A stretch of DNA of 64,000 bases from Notospermus geniculatus (GCA_002633025.1 NMRB01001694.1:3337-67336), one strand, 5' to 3'; positions 34,301 to 49,300 are shown, numbered from the stretch's first letter. Numbers and translations are program-made. Notes: a model not told the origin generated them from the letters alone.

Positions 34301-37300
34301 TCAGGTTAGAATTCTTCTATAAATATCTGTAAACAATATGTTCGGTGTTTTCAGGATGTGAACAATAAGCCTCCAGTTTTCAACCCCCGAATCTACAATA
34401 AAGTTCTGGATGAAAACGTACCACTGCGGACCAAAGTGGAGCAGATGACTGCTACAGATGCTGATACGAGGGTAAGTATTCAAAGATCCATGAACAGAAG
34501 GGGACTGATTTCATGAGATACATGTATACATGCAAATTATGTATATACAAAGTATATACAAGGTTTTTGACATTATATATGATTCTGAACACAAGGTAGG
34601 CAACGAGTATGAACAAGAAGTGTACTAGATTTCCTAAGACAAGGCAGGCCTGTACAAGGTTTCTTGACGTTGATCTATGATTCCGAACACGAGGTAGAAG
34701 GATTTGTGACTCTCAAGTAAACAGGAATTCTGAACACGAAGTTACTGGTACAAGTACATGTATTCTGAACACAGTCAGACAGGATTCTGTTGCTCATACC
34801 GGTGAGAAATGAAGAATTTTAACTTATATTTGAAATTACTCATAAATATGTGATCGTAATAAAAAAAATTCCCTTTCAGCCTGAAAACAAGGATATCTAC
34901 TATTCGATCGCCAGCGTCTCACCCAACACCGGGAGAAGCATGTTTCAAGTTGGACCGAAAACAGGACTGGTTGTCACTGCAAATTCTCTAACTGCTGACA
35001 AGTCCACTGACAAGTTCGACGTTGTTGTCCTTGGTGACAACTTAGTCCCCGGCAACCCGAAGATGGTGGGAACTGCGACAATATCTGTCACGATCAACAG
35101 GAATAAGAATCCTCCGCGATTCACACCAAACCCCTATTCAATCACAAAAGAGGAAACTATACCAGCTTTTACGTCCATTGGAAACTATAGAGCAACTGAT
35201 CCTGATAAAGTGAGTCCCTGTTTTGTCACTTCTTCTTGCTGATGACTCAATGCTAATCAAAATGCCTTTGGCTTTTCTTCTTCCACTCCAGTAGTGTACC
35301 GTATACGCAAATATTTTCGCGAATAAAAATTACCGCGAAAATCGCAAATTGGTCAATACCCCCACGAATTCTATTACACGCGAACCATTTTCCAGGGTTT
35401 CCGCCAGAAAAAAAAAAGAGGGTACGGACCAAAAAAAAAGTAAATTTTTTTGAAAAATTTTTATTTTTATTTTTATTTGTTTATTTTGGTTTTAAACGAT
35501 GTTTAGTGCCATTTTAGGCGTATTTTGAAGCATAAAATCACTTTCCATCGTGAAATATGATGTTAAATGGTGAAAAATGGTGAAAAACAATGAATACTGC
35601 TGATAAATATGTGAATTTATCAAATTTTTGAGGGTACGGATCCGTACCCTGGAAAAATTTTAGGGTACGGAATTTTACCCATTTTACCCTCTGGCGGAAA
35701 CCCTGTTTTCCAATCACCGACGATCCCGTAATACATCGTGGTTTGCACTGAATTGCAGACACGTGACACTCATCTGTCAATCACTCAGCTATCATGGTGC
35801 CCCGCCAGCAGTGAGGTCGATTATGACTGCTCGGATTTCTTTCTTTTCGGTGGATTTCGTACCATAACTGTCACACTCACCATTGAAAATGCAGTGTTTT
35901 TGAGATATTACATCGGGACCCCAACCGCAAATATTTATCCACGCGAAAAGGAACTTTCGGACCCCAACCGCTAAATATTTTAGCCGTGAAAATATTGCGT
36001 AAACGGTAGTTTTTTGCCTTTCGTTTGTTGGTTTTCGTAATGTCCTCTGCTCTGTTCAGAGCACTCTATATTAGTGAGTATATGTTGAAAGTTTCTTACC
36101 AAATGGGTCAGATGTCCCCTTGAAGTTTTTCATACTCCTTTCTTATTTCAAGAAGTCAATCTCCAGAATTCACGAATTTTCGACCCCAACCGGGGTCTTT
36201 TTCAAGTGGAACTTTACAATCTGAAACTCTAGAAAACTCAGTCTTTTCTAGAGTTTCAGATTGTAAAGTTCCACTTGAAAAAGACCCCGGTTGGGGTCGA
36301 AAATTCGTGAATTCTGGAGATTGACTTCTTGTTTATTATCATTTTGTGTGTCAATTTTGTGCCTTTTGTACCTTGGCCTTTCTTATTTCAGTCACCTTTC
36401 AACGTCGTGAAGTACGTCACTCAAGGAGATGTGGCAGCTGAGGAGTACTTCCTCTACAATCGTGCCAATGGTGACATCACGACGACCAATAAGCTTTTGA
36501 CACTGGACCAAGCCCTGAACTACAGGGTACGTACCTGACTAAAATGTCAACCCAGTGAAAAATCATGGGTGTTTCTCAAGCAAAGAGAATGGTGCTTAAG
36601 TCTTGTATTCATGGGCTATCATCCTTTCCTATTCTTTAAACATCTGCAACTCCTCCTCACAAAATGTCGACACACAGTGGTGTTCCTCTCTATTAAGGAC
36701 ACCTTCAGGACTGACAGATGGTGTCCTTAATGGGGTACCGGCAAACCTAATCCGCGACGCGGCGCTGACTATCAACCTGGTCAGAACTGCGTCATTGAAA
36801 GTGAGGCTAACATTATTTTCCAATTAATTCTGAATAGCACACCCTGTTTCTAGGCCAAATATAACTAAAACATTGCTTTCAATTTCTAATTTTACGTTTC
36901 TATCATTAAGTACAGAACTGCTAAAATATATCTTATTGCTTTTGAGCAAAAATCTCTGCTGGAACATGATGAATTTAATCGATAAAGTTGACCATTTTAG
37001 TGTAAACGACAGGCCAATGATCGACGTCATGGGTTGTGAATGATGCAGTTTTTTGTAACGTCAAAATGACACACGACGCCCGATGACGTTCAACAGTCGC
37101 AAAGCATGCACACTTGCGTTTTAATGTAGTTGATGATCAGTGCCGCCTTTTGTATTGCCAGTACCCCATTGAGAGGTGTCCTAATTACAGAGGTCAAAAT
37201 GAATAGAAATGACCAGTTTGGCACTAAACTCTGGTGTCCTTAATAGAGAGGTGTCCACTAAGAGAATATCTACTGTATTTGTTTTCTTTTTACAGCTCGT

Positions 37301-40300
37301 GGTTGTAGCCGAAGATGGTGGTGGTTTGCGTGGCACTGGCACTGTCTCCATAACAATTGTGAGAAACATTCACAATCCAGTATTTGGTGGCACTGCTTTA
37401 TACGCAAAAAGCATCCCAGAGAACCAAACACCAGGGGACCCCTTTTTCACTGTACCTGTAAGTGATGCGGACAGACAGGTGAGTTTTTCGAAATTTATCT
37501 CGGTGTTTGATCAAAGTGAAATTGAAACCATGACAAAAAAAAGAATGCTAAAATATTGCCAGTACAGGTAGATTTCTTCAAACAACTTTATGGCAGGGTT
37601 TTCAACTAGCAGAAGAAATGCAGGCCAGTCTTACATTCTTTGTAATTGTCATTACAGGCACCAAACAATGAAATAGAATGTTCAATGGTGGGTGATGCCA
37701 CAGCAACGCAGTACTTCAAAGTTGATGCTGATTGCAATGTTAGCACGAAAACGACACTGGTTGGAGTGCCTGGTACATCATTTAAGGTGAGAAATGGCAG
37801 CAAGTGTGTGGCTTTTTCCTGCTTTTGTAGACAGTATTTCTCCCAGTAGAATGCAAATAGACATACAGATGTTACAAAGTAAACTGGATTTTCTTGATGG
37901 AATTGAAAAACATTCGAGGTTCACTTATATTCACAGCCCAAAATGCCGATGGTTACAGCACCGGTGCTATCCCATGGTGCCCCACCTAGCAACCAACAAT
38001 GACCATGTGCTCGCATCCATCCCTCACGATTGCAATACAACCTGTTTCAAATTTGTGGCCCCTGATTTTAAGTGTCAGTGCACGAATAGACCATGCAGAA
38101 GGTGATAACCCGGGGTCGACGGATTTTAATGAAATTTGGTGTGAAGTTACCCCTTGGTGAGAGACAAAAGCACACAAAATATTGGGTCAATCCATTCGCT
38201 GGTTTGGGCGTAAACAGCAAAAATGTGCTTTTACAGGGGTCAAAGTAAGCATTCATAATTCAGATGCTGCAGGGTCCTGGATGGCAAAACTGGTCTGAAA
38301 TCATAGGTTGAGACCTGATCTTTAAAAAACAACAAGAAAAACTTTGGGCGCTTTTTCCATTGCAGAGATATGCCTGTATATATGTAGACATTTTATGTAC
38401 TACAAATGAACGCCATATCCACAACTTTGCACCCGCATATCTCTGCAATGGAAAGAGCGCCCAAACTTCTTATTCTTTTAATAAAGAGAGACATCCCTCA
38501 ACTCCTGTCCCTGATGTGCTAACCTTCCTCACCCCTGCAGCATCTCTGTAAATCGCTGTAGACCAAACCATCCCTTTTTTGACACAAGGGCAATACTGCA
38601 CTGTACCTTTAAATCAAGTGTGATTTGGAAATAAACAAAAATGGGAAACAATTACTGGGGGCATCTACTTACAATGACATATAAGGAATATCTCCTCCAG
38701 TCGCCTGTCAAGGCGTGAAAATTCATTCAAATGGACAATATTTTGATCAAAATCGGACAAAAATAGTTTTTTGCAGTGTTTTTGCCCCTTACTCCCAAAC
38801 GGTGTGACCGATCTCTGAAATATTTGGCCTGTCCTCATTGTGCCCCAAGACCATCTTCTGGTAGGAATTTAAGCCAGATCTGCCGACCTCGCAGGTTATC
38901 ACTTTTTGCAGATTTTGCATGGTCCACTCGTGCAATGACACTTAAATATACCCCATTCTACCACAACATGACAAGCGTACTCAGCTTATAAAATTTCGGT
39001 TGAAGACATTCAAAGTTTAAAACTATTGAAGGTAACATTTGCTTCTGAGTGACCACATAGTTAAGTATTAAATGTGTATATTAATCAGGTTAATTTATGC
39101 CATAATTTTAATTTCTTCCAGGTTCAGGTCTCCGCTAAAGACAAAGGGAAGCCAACTTCTCGGACTGCCCCCAGGACTGCAACGGTGACTGTCACTGTCA
39201 CTCGAAATCAAGAGAAGCCTATCTTCTTCAAGAATGTATACTACAAGACAATCGATTCAACTCAGACTGCTCTTACAAGCTTCATGCAGGTTAAAGCAAC
39301 TGATAAAGGTTCAAAGGTAGATGCACATTTGTAATGAAACATAACCATGTTCCTACAAGCCATTCTGGCAGGATATGTCTCTTTAGTTCAGGCAGAAGAG
39401 CATGTTGGACTAAGACGCAGAAGGTCCGTGGTCCAATACCTGGTGTTGCTTTTCATTTTTCTGTGCATTAAACAATGTTTCTGCTTTCGTACAAACATAA
39501 CATTCTTATAAGAAACTTCACTTCTATCACTTGGCGGATTAGTTATCACATCCACTAAGCAAGCAGCAGCTCCTGGGTTTGAATCTGGCCCGGGCCATAT
39601 GGGATATCATCCCTGGCTCTTTATGTCCATCACATGTGACAGTAAACCGTGGTGCCTTGAACTTTGTTCCTTTGCAAGGAAGTAAAAAACCCATCCAAGT
39701 GAGGAACATCAGTAGCTTCAGAGGCCAGTAATGTTAAGGCTTCGGCCCTGGTGGAAACATATAAATAGGCCTACAATACAATTTCACTTCTTGACAGAAG
39801 CATGTACTGACTTTTTAGGGTTTATTCACTAACCTACGTACCGGTAGTCCAATTTGTGAAGCATTGGCTGGGACTGGCAGAGCAACCCAAATGTACTAGT
39901 TCTTGATACTAGCTACTTCATGTTTAGTTCTATTTCTATTTCATTTTATTTCAAGGTTGCAGAGTACAAAATCCTCGGACAGCTGGATGGGCCAACGTAC
40001 TTCCAAGTCAACAACAATGGTGACATCAGTCTGAAGTCCTCACTCAGATCAGTGAAAAACAATACATTCACAGTAAGTCTGTCTTCAAACATCGACTGTT
40101 AGGCCCCCTACTGCTTCATATAAATAACAACTGACTGCCATGATGTGGCACAAATTGTTCAAGTAATGTTTAGATGCCTTTGGTATCAAGTTTGGCCTTT
40201 TGAGATTCCCTACAAATTATTTGGTACATCCAGTATCATTAGACTTGAAGAAAAGGTGTTTTGCCCCAAATCTCGTCTGCTAGCTCTTGTGCTCGATGAG

Positions 40301-43300
40301 CTAGCCTACATTTGTGTCCGTTACAGCTTCGAGTCCAAGCCAAGGATGATGAGAAGCCAGCGAAGACTGCTGAATGCCTTGTGTTCATTACTGTTCGGAG
40401 GAATTTCAATGATCCAGTGTTCTCTCCATCGACCATAACGGTTGCCCGAACTGTGCTTGAGAATGAACCAATAGATAAAGTCTTCTACACTATAACGGCT
40501 ACTGACAGAGACACTGCAGGGGTAAGCAGATACTTTGGTATAGGCCAGACATGTAGAACAGATAACAGATCATGCATGCTTGTTACCGTTGACTACCAAA
40601 GGTTGTGACATTGCTCCACTCTCCGACTAGGCTCGCACAAAGCTTCCACGGGTAGTGGCGTAGTCTTTTGACGTACGGTAGCCAGTACAAATGGAAATCC
40701 AGGACAGCTTATTACAAAACTCATTACAGACTTCAAAACCATGCAAGTTGCAGATAAACTTGTTCTGAGGTTAAATGTGAATGTACAAAAAAAATCCTTC
40801 TTCTTTTTCAGACTCCAGAATCTACACTGACGTACTCAATTGTTGGCGATGCAAATGCGATCAAGTATTTTGGAATCAAACCACAGCCAAATAATGCCGG
40901 TGGAATTTATGTCAGGACGTCACTCACCCCAGATTCCCCTAAAACACCTTACAATGTACGTACTGACTCGTGGTTATTTCGATGGAGGATCTTGGGTTTT
41001 AACCTGTCTTTGCCATTTTTCGAGGGGTGAATGGGGATTATGCATGGGTTCATAAGAACACTGGATCGGACCGAAATATATAATGACTTAGAAATAAAAA
41101 TAAAATGGAAATTTACACTTTAACATTGCATTTTTGTTAGAAATCTACCATCTGAAACTCACATGCTGTGGTGCAATGACAGCAAGTGCTGTCAGCGTCA
41201 TGACTGTGTTTATTTATTTATTTATTGAACTGTTATTGATTGAGGCAGATAAGGGAATTAGCTGCTGACGTGGCCTGGCCTCTCAACAGCCAGAATTGGA
41301 GTTCATTCATCAAAAAAATGGCTAAAGTTTAGAATTCCCGATCGGAAGTGACGTTACTCCAAGGCACACAATGGAAATCCTATTGTACAATGCGGCTTAT
41401 TCCGTCAAACGATGACCTTTTTGGGGCACTGATCGGTAATTCTAAACTCGTTCCAAAAAAATCAATTGTCTCCTGGATAATATGCAACATCTGTTCATTA
41501 TATTCCATAAACATATGAGAACTTGCAGTTAAACTTCATTACCAAACCAAAACCAACTCTTATTCGGTGCAACAGCGTTCTGATTCGGTCCGATTTGGTG
41601 TTCTTACAAATCAGTGACCGTTTTTATGCATGTATCACACAAAATCTGTGAAGACGTCTCTAAACAACTTCCTTCATTCCCTTTGTTTATTTTCAGCTGC
41701 TAGTCCAAGCAGTCGATAATGGTTCCCCAGCGCGTACCAGCAATCCTAATGCCAGAGTGACTGTCAATGTGTGTTACAACCTGAATAAACCTGAATTCGC
41801 TAATCCTCCAGCACGAGTGAATGCCATTGCAGCGACAACTACACCTAGTACCACACCACTGGCAACATTGCGGGCTACGGATAAGGATCTACGGGTGAGT
41901 GATTTTTCCACAGGTCTCACTTCTCTTTTGTTCTAATAGCCGTGGTTACCCCTATCCAAAATCCCCGTGCTTTTTGAGACACGGGGTTTTTCCGAACCAG
42001 AAAAAACACGGCGTTGACACGGCGAGCCGTTACACTACTAAAAGTGCGATTGGTAATAAGTTCCGTATCCCGGCGATAGGGGCACTGCATGTAGGCAACT
42101 CTCTGTCATCGAGTCGCTACTGGAGGCGTGAAATATCCTATACGCAGGCGCATGACTCATCGATTTGCATCGCCGTCTGTCGCCGGGTGCTTGGAACTAC
42201 AAATAAGCATGGGGATTTCGCGGTTACACTACATAAAATCCCCGTGTCTAAATAGCCCCGGCGTTGCCCCTTCGAGATCGCTGGGGCTAATAAGCATGGG
42301 GATTTCAGACACGGGTCTATTTAGACTCGGCGATTTATAGGTGTAACCGCAAAATCCCCGGGGAAAGCACGGGGATTTATGTAGTGTAACCACAGCTAAT
42401 CTTCATGAATGTCTTTTTCCGTTTTTGAGTCAGGAATAACAAAGCAAAATTTTCAAAATAGGTTTGAAGTTTCCTGCATCTACAGAGGTTCTTCACTGAT
42501 GTCACAATGGTCACGTGACGGCAAGAATTGGCCATGTTGGTCAAATAGCTGGCGACAATGTCAAAACTGTCACGTCATGGCATTTTGACGTCACGATCTG
42601 TGTGTTGATGCTGTGTTCGTGCCTTGACATTTTGATGGCCAATAAGGCGGCATCGTATGATCATGGAAATATGACGTCATGTTAAAAACGTCTATTGATG
42701 CGTGTAATCAATAACTCTAAAAATGAACAGAAAGGATTCCAAGGCAATATGAAAGATGGAACAATGCTGTCTCTATCATACAAATGATTTCTTTTATGTT
42801 TGTATTGAAACTTTACACCTTTTCTTTTCAGTGTTACAACACTCTGGAATATTCAATTGATGGGTACGATAAAGCTCAAAATTTCTTTGCCATTGGTAAA
42901 ACAACTGGTGTAATCACATTGAAGGCGAGCGTCAACCTGGAACCAACCACTCTCTATAAGGTATACTTATTTCACAACTTGGGATGGTTATGCCTGATTT
43001 CGACAACCAAATTTGGTCATTTTGCCAACTCTTTGTGAAATAGGTCTAGCACCCAATTTCAGGGCTGTGGTGTAGTGGCTCAGGTCTCTGGCTAGTGGTC
43101 AGAAGGTCCCGGGTTCGATCCCCACTCGGCGTGAGACTTTGGCTAAGTAATTGTCTCACCCCACCCAGGTGTTAAAGGGGTACCTAGCTGGCAGAGATGG
43201 TATATGTGAATGTCTAGTCATGTGCGCCTTGTGGCAGCCGGACTGTAATACTTCCCAGGAAGTGGCTTGATCTGGATTGCACAGGCCTATAGCTGGGGGT

Positions 43301-46300
43301 AATAATTGTGAAGTGCCTTGACACTTAAATGTAAAAGGCACTATAAGCCCACACATTATTATTATTAGGGTCACTCTTCGACGATTCATATCCACTTTAT
43401 GTTTTCATCTCGTGAACTTCTCTCCCCAGATTCGAGCTGTAGTGAAGGATAATGGCATCCCACCCAAGAGTTCCGTCACCATCATCGAGGTACCAATTAA
43501 CAGAAACCTCAACGCTCCACGATTTGATACTTCAAATGTTAGGAAAAATGCCTTTGTTTATGAAGATGAACAGCCAGGTTCCGTGATAACCAAAGTGACA
43601 GCCACAGACAGTGATAAGGTACGGTGAAAATGGAACTTTAAAAGTGGTAAATTTTTGTACCCGTTGTATGGTAGTACCTCTGAATAACCACAGGCTATGT
43701 GAGTTCAGATGCAGAATAACACTAGGAAAGATCCTTTGTATTTGCAACCAGATTCAGACCAAGATGTACACCCAAACTCTGGATGGACAATCTGGAGACC
43801 TTGTTGAAGCTCATACCCAAGATCATGCACATCTTTCAAAGGGCACAGCATGGGGGGGGGGCGGTATAGGTGCCAGTTGAATCTTGGTGTTGGAAGTTGA
43901 ATGCTTGTCAGGACCGGGTGACAACAGTGCAGTGCCAGGGTCTGCAGTAACAATACATGTATTTTAAGAATTTTCTATGTTGTGCACTTGTATTTTGAAA
44001 TTTTGTCGTTGAGTGTTCTGCTATTTGTCTTTCAGGCTCCATGGGGTACACTCTCTTACTCCGTCGTTGGAAACACAGAGGCCCAAAAATACTTCACCAT
44101 AAACAACAATGGAGACGTGTCTGTTAGGACCAGCTTGTTTACGGACCCAGCGCTACGAGAGACACACACAGTATGTAAACTTACCATTCTCCAAAACGCA
44201 AGTTTTTCTCAGTATGAAAGGCATTCCTGCATGCCATAAGGCTGTACTTGTGATGAAACAAGTATGTATGTCTCCATTTGATGATCAGTCTGATTTCTTC
44301 CTGATATGAAGCTCTATGATGTTTCTTCACTTTCAGGTTCAAATTCGAGCAACTGACGGTGGCAATCCCGCCCGAAGCACTGGATCTACTGGCAACCCAG
44401 ATGCAATTCTGACCATCACAGTTCGCCGAAATAAGCACACACCATTTTTCAAATCTGAGACGAAACCATTGTCTGGAGACACAAAAGGTGGCCAGGTTGT
44501 TTATACTGTGCAAGCTACAGATGCAGATACCGATGCCCGTACCAATGTAAGTGAATGGTCTTACTGATTCTTGGTGATCTCAACTCATTTTCATGAGCTA
44601 ATGCATTTGGGATTCATTCTGAAATCTCATTACAAATACTGTAGGCCTACTCTCCACAATTGACCTACGTGCGTGTCTTCTACACCACGTACCATCTGTG
44701 TACATGCAGCCTCATGCACGTACCGTTGTCATATCTTCAATGGGTGTTCCATGCCATGGAAGGCACGAAGTGAAGACCTAATGTCATTCAAGCGGAAAAG
44801 ACAGGTGACGTGCCCCTACCATACCGAATGATGTGGAGCATAGGCCTACCTTCCGCATGACGTAAGTGGAAGGTATGCGGATAAAGGTAGACTAGTTGTG
44901 CTCTGTACTGTACCTATATTGGTCTCGATAATCTCTATTGCACTGAAACTTTAGGCAGATGTAAGTATTAACATACCATCTTCTCTCTCAGAAACCGTTC
45001 AAGACTGTCAAGTACAGAATGACTGGAACGATCAAAGGCCAGGAATATTTCTCCATAGGTCAGGCGAATGGACAGATTACTACAAGGAAAGACTTGAAGG
45101 ACTTGAATCAGCCATCAGTCAGGGTAAGTTTACCGGAATGCTCAGAGAAAACCTTTGCCGTCAGAGAGAGTCACCCTCTAACGTAAAGACAAGGTTCGAC
45201 TGCAGATCGAACCCAGAACGTCAGAGGTGGCAGGCACCGATGTTTCCACTGCACCACATTGACAGATTAACCTTGGAATATCCTCGACAGAGCTGTCTCC
45301 AACAGAAAGAATGTCTTTTAAGCACTTGTGCTACATTTTCTTCGTTGTCTTTCCATCAAGGTTCAAGTTGAAGCATCAGACAATGGGACACCAAACAAGA
45401 AGTATGTTGGAGACATCACCTTCATCTTGAATCAGAATCTGCAGAGGCCAAGGTGGACCAACCCTGTAAATTTCGCTGCAACCGCACCCAGGATTCCAGA
45501 AACTGCACCTTTCACGCAGATTATCTATACAGTTGCTGCCAAGGATGATGACTTACATGTAAGTATAGACAAATCCCAAATTGACGAAAATGAGAAAGAT
45601 CTGCGCACTTCCGCCGAAATCGTAAACAGAACCTCGGTCTGACACTGAATGACGTGACGCAGAGAGCTCCACGACCATGTGACGACAGTGAGTTCGACGA
45701 CATTGCGCCAGAGTCGACCATTGCTGAATCATGGATTGCAGATCTGGGAATTTGGGATTTGTCTATAGAGGAACTTCACGTGACGTCATCATTGACGTCA
45801 TAATTCGCACGTCAGCCATGTTGGACGTCATCTGAAGCTACGAATGCGTTGGACGTGACGTCCAGCATGGCGGCATCTCGTCGCGGCAGTGACGTCACAA
45901 TCGTCAGTGGGATTCCTCTATTGAAGGACAATTTGTACATGTAGTTTATTTCAGCAGTATGTTTTTCTTGACAAACTTTCGATGCTGGTGCGTAGCAAGG
46001 GATGTAATCTGTCTAATGTTTTTGGCATAAGAATAAGATCAAAGTGACTGACACAGCTAGAATCCTAACAAGACGCATTACACACTTGTCCTTGTTTTCA
46101 GTCTCCGTACAATAAAGTGTCATACGAACTGGTTGGAGATCCAGTTGCCGTCAACTTCTTCAAAGTGGATCCAACAAATGGACAGATCACACCGAAAACC
46201 TCACTCCTGCTTGATACAGGAGCTAGGACTAAATATACGGTAAGTCGCACGACACATTGTGAATGAAAAGGAAGACAAGTTTGTGTCAGTTCACAGGCGT

Positions 46301-49300
46301 GGATCCAGGATTTCCGGAAAGGTGGACACACGGGGCTGCCAGAAAATGTTCAAAAATGGGATGCCAAATATGCATTTTCCATGTGAAGCAGAAAAACCGT
46401 CAATCTGCCACCGGCTGCGCCCCCCCCCCCCCCAAAAAAAATCTGCCACTGGTTGAGGTGAGGGATGATGGACCCAACCTTGAAGGTCACCACGAAGAAG
46501 AAAAGTTTCTATCAGTCGAACTTTCAATGGCATACTTTGCTTGCCAATAGGCCTACCATCAATAGCATAGAGATGGGTTACAAGAACATGTTCTTTTATT
46601 TCAGCTGACACTGCGAGCGAAGGATGGTGCTCCAACCCCTCTATATGCACTTAAAGATGCAGTCATAACTGTTGAAGTCTACCGTAACCAGAACCCTCCC
46701 ACGTTTGTTGGTAACAATCTACCCGCCACTAAACCTATCAAGAGTACTGACCCCAATGGAACTCCAATACACACTGTGGTAGCTACCGACTCCGATCCAT
46801 CGGTGAGTATCTCAACTGAATTTTCTTGTAGAGCTTCTTCAGTCAATTCATCAGTGGTTTTGGTTTGGCTGTTAAACTGGCTCAAGATTGCTCTATCTAG
46901 TTTGATTCTAAGAAGACATGCCTTGCTTAAGCCTGGCGCACACGAGTGCTTCCTGCTTACGGAAAAGTTCATTCGTGGCACTTGACTTAAGGAGGAAGCT
47001 CCCGTGTGCGGTGCGATTCGAAGCTTTGTGCAGGCGTGGCGAAGAATATCAAACTGGTTTGATATTGGCTGCAGCACCTCGAATGACGAAAATCAGTCGT
47101 GAATCGCACCGCACACGGGAGCTTCCTCCTTAAGGCAAGTGCCACGAATGAACTTTTCCGTAAGCAGGAAGCTCTCGTGTGCGCCAGGCTTNGGAAGATG
47201 CAAAACAGAAGATGGCAAAATTGGAAGACACATGTTTACAAGATGCCGATTGATACCATAAGTCAGTGGACTGAGATATATTTCTTTGGTTGCGTATGTA
47301 AATCTACATGGAAGTCCTGATGTTGTTCATAGTGTACATTCCTTTGTGTCATTTTGAACTAGTTTCTGTACATGCCAAGTAAGAAGAAATGATGACCATA
47401 CACTTTCTTATTTTTCAGCTGCGCGTGCAATGCTGTGATTCTGGATCGCCACCCAAATGTACGACGGGGACGGTTACTGTCAACGTCGACCACAACCAAA
47501 ACACTCCAGTGTTCACGAAGCCAGTGTACACTGGATCTGCTGGTGCGACGACAAGCCTAGGAACGCCTGTATCTTCAGTTTTAGCAACTGATGCTGATAA
47601 AGTGGTGAGAACTGTATAGTGTCGTATCCCAGCCTGTTCTGTCGTTGACCTGTTTTGCTTTTATATTCCAGAATCACTCGGCTACTGAATCTACAGTGTG
47701 CAGTTTTATTACTTTCATCATACCAATGGAAAAAGGGGGGACTGTAGTGAAATTTAGAAGTTCAGGATAAAATAGATAGTGTGGGGGATTCCTTAGTGGA
47801 AATTCTTGTATCTGAGTGGAATAATTTGATATTCTTAAAGTTGCAGGACGTGGACTTTGCAGTTCTCAGACTGTAAAATTCCTTTATAATTTCAGACTCC
47901 TAACAACGTTGTGAAGTACAGCATTGTTGGTGATGCTAATGCCAAAGATGTCTTCAGTGTACTTAACGACGGGAAAATCACGCTTATCAAGCAGCCGACA
48001 TTACCAAGCTACACGGTAAGGGCAACTAGATGAATGTGAAGTGGTAAATCTTTTGTCTTTTGTGTGACGTGACATCAAAATATCTGAGAATGTGAATTTT
48101 GGATCAGTAACTCAAAAAGGTTGTATTAAATGTACGCCTGCAGTAAAGAAACAGAACAGAAGAAAAAAGAAGAATGTGAAATTGTCCAGTTCTTAGAGTC
48201 CGTAGGCCATACGCTTGCATGTGATAGCTTCACTTTGACTTCTATCTTTTACCATCTTCAGTTGAAAGTGCGCGCCTGCGATGGTGGGACCCCGTCACGG
48301 TGTACAACGACTGCCACTGATGCAACCGTCAACATCAATATAGCCCAGAACAATCGACCTCCAGCTTTTGTAGGAGGTCCCACTATCAACAAAAATGTGG
48401 ATGAAACAAAGCCAAATGACTTTTTGATTGATACACTGAGGGCCACCGATCCAGATGTAAGTGAAACATGTCATTTTATGTTCCATTACTTTGTCCTCAG
48501 ATCATATACTCTGTGCCTATTGGCATGGTAAAATTATTCTGACAATTCTTTGGAAATCGTCATTCCAGGCCGAGGGTTTGAAACCCACTATCAGCACCAA
48601 CTGGGCAGTCTCTTTACCTACCTTGTCTCACTCAATCACCCCGGGTGTAGGCCTATAAATGGGTACCGGTCAAAAATGATCAGGTTAAGGCACTGAATGT
48701 CCAGCTCCTCTGAGTTCAACTGAAACGTTTCAGGATGGGCCAGGGTTAAAGTGCGAAGTTGGATGACATCTCTACTGTGTTGTTGATATCAGACTATAAA
48801 CCCAAACTTGAACCCTTTAAATTTGATGAAATACTTGACCCTGAACAGCGGGCAGAACAGGAGTTTGCCAGAAATGTCATTATCATCTCTATTCTGATAC
48901 ATTTCATTGTTGTATTTGTTGACTATTTCTAGGGTACAACAGTGACGTACAAGACTATTGGAGATGGTGCAGGGCCAACGTACTTCAAAGTTGACCCCAC
49001 TGGAGGCCAGTTACGCGTCAACTCTGATCTCACAAAGGCACCAGATGACAAGTACTACGTGCGTATTTCAAAATCTTCAATTTTCTGTCAAAACTGTAAA
49101 AAGCTTGGAAGATAGTGGTGAGGTTTCACAAGCGCCTCGTTAGGCCCCACGACGACGTTTATCTGTTGTGTGGGTGTAGCCAAACAATACCGGTAGGTTG
49201 TCGTATGGCCTAACCGGACCTCACTAGTGATACCCAAAGGCCTGTTACATAGGTACATGTACATGTATTCATTGAGAAGCTCTGATCTGAGTGAGTGCTT

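Noticed and set aside
41697-41894. Thr-rich stretch in exon 28 as a mucin domain
   Set aside because: Only about 12 residues long and inside a normal beta exon.
46263-46650. Overlapping frames on both strands near 46.3-46.6 kb
   Set aside because: They cover a GGATCC-family repeat with a C-homopolymer and part of real exon 36 in other frames.
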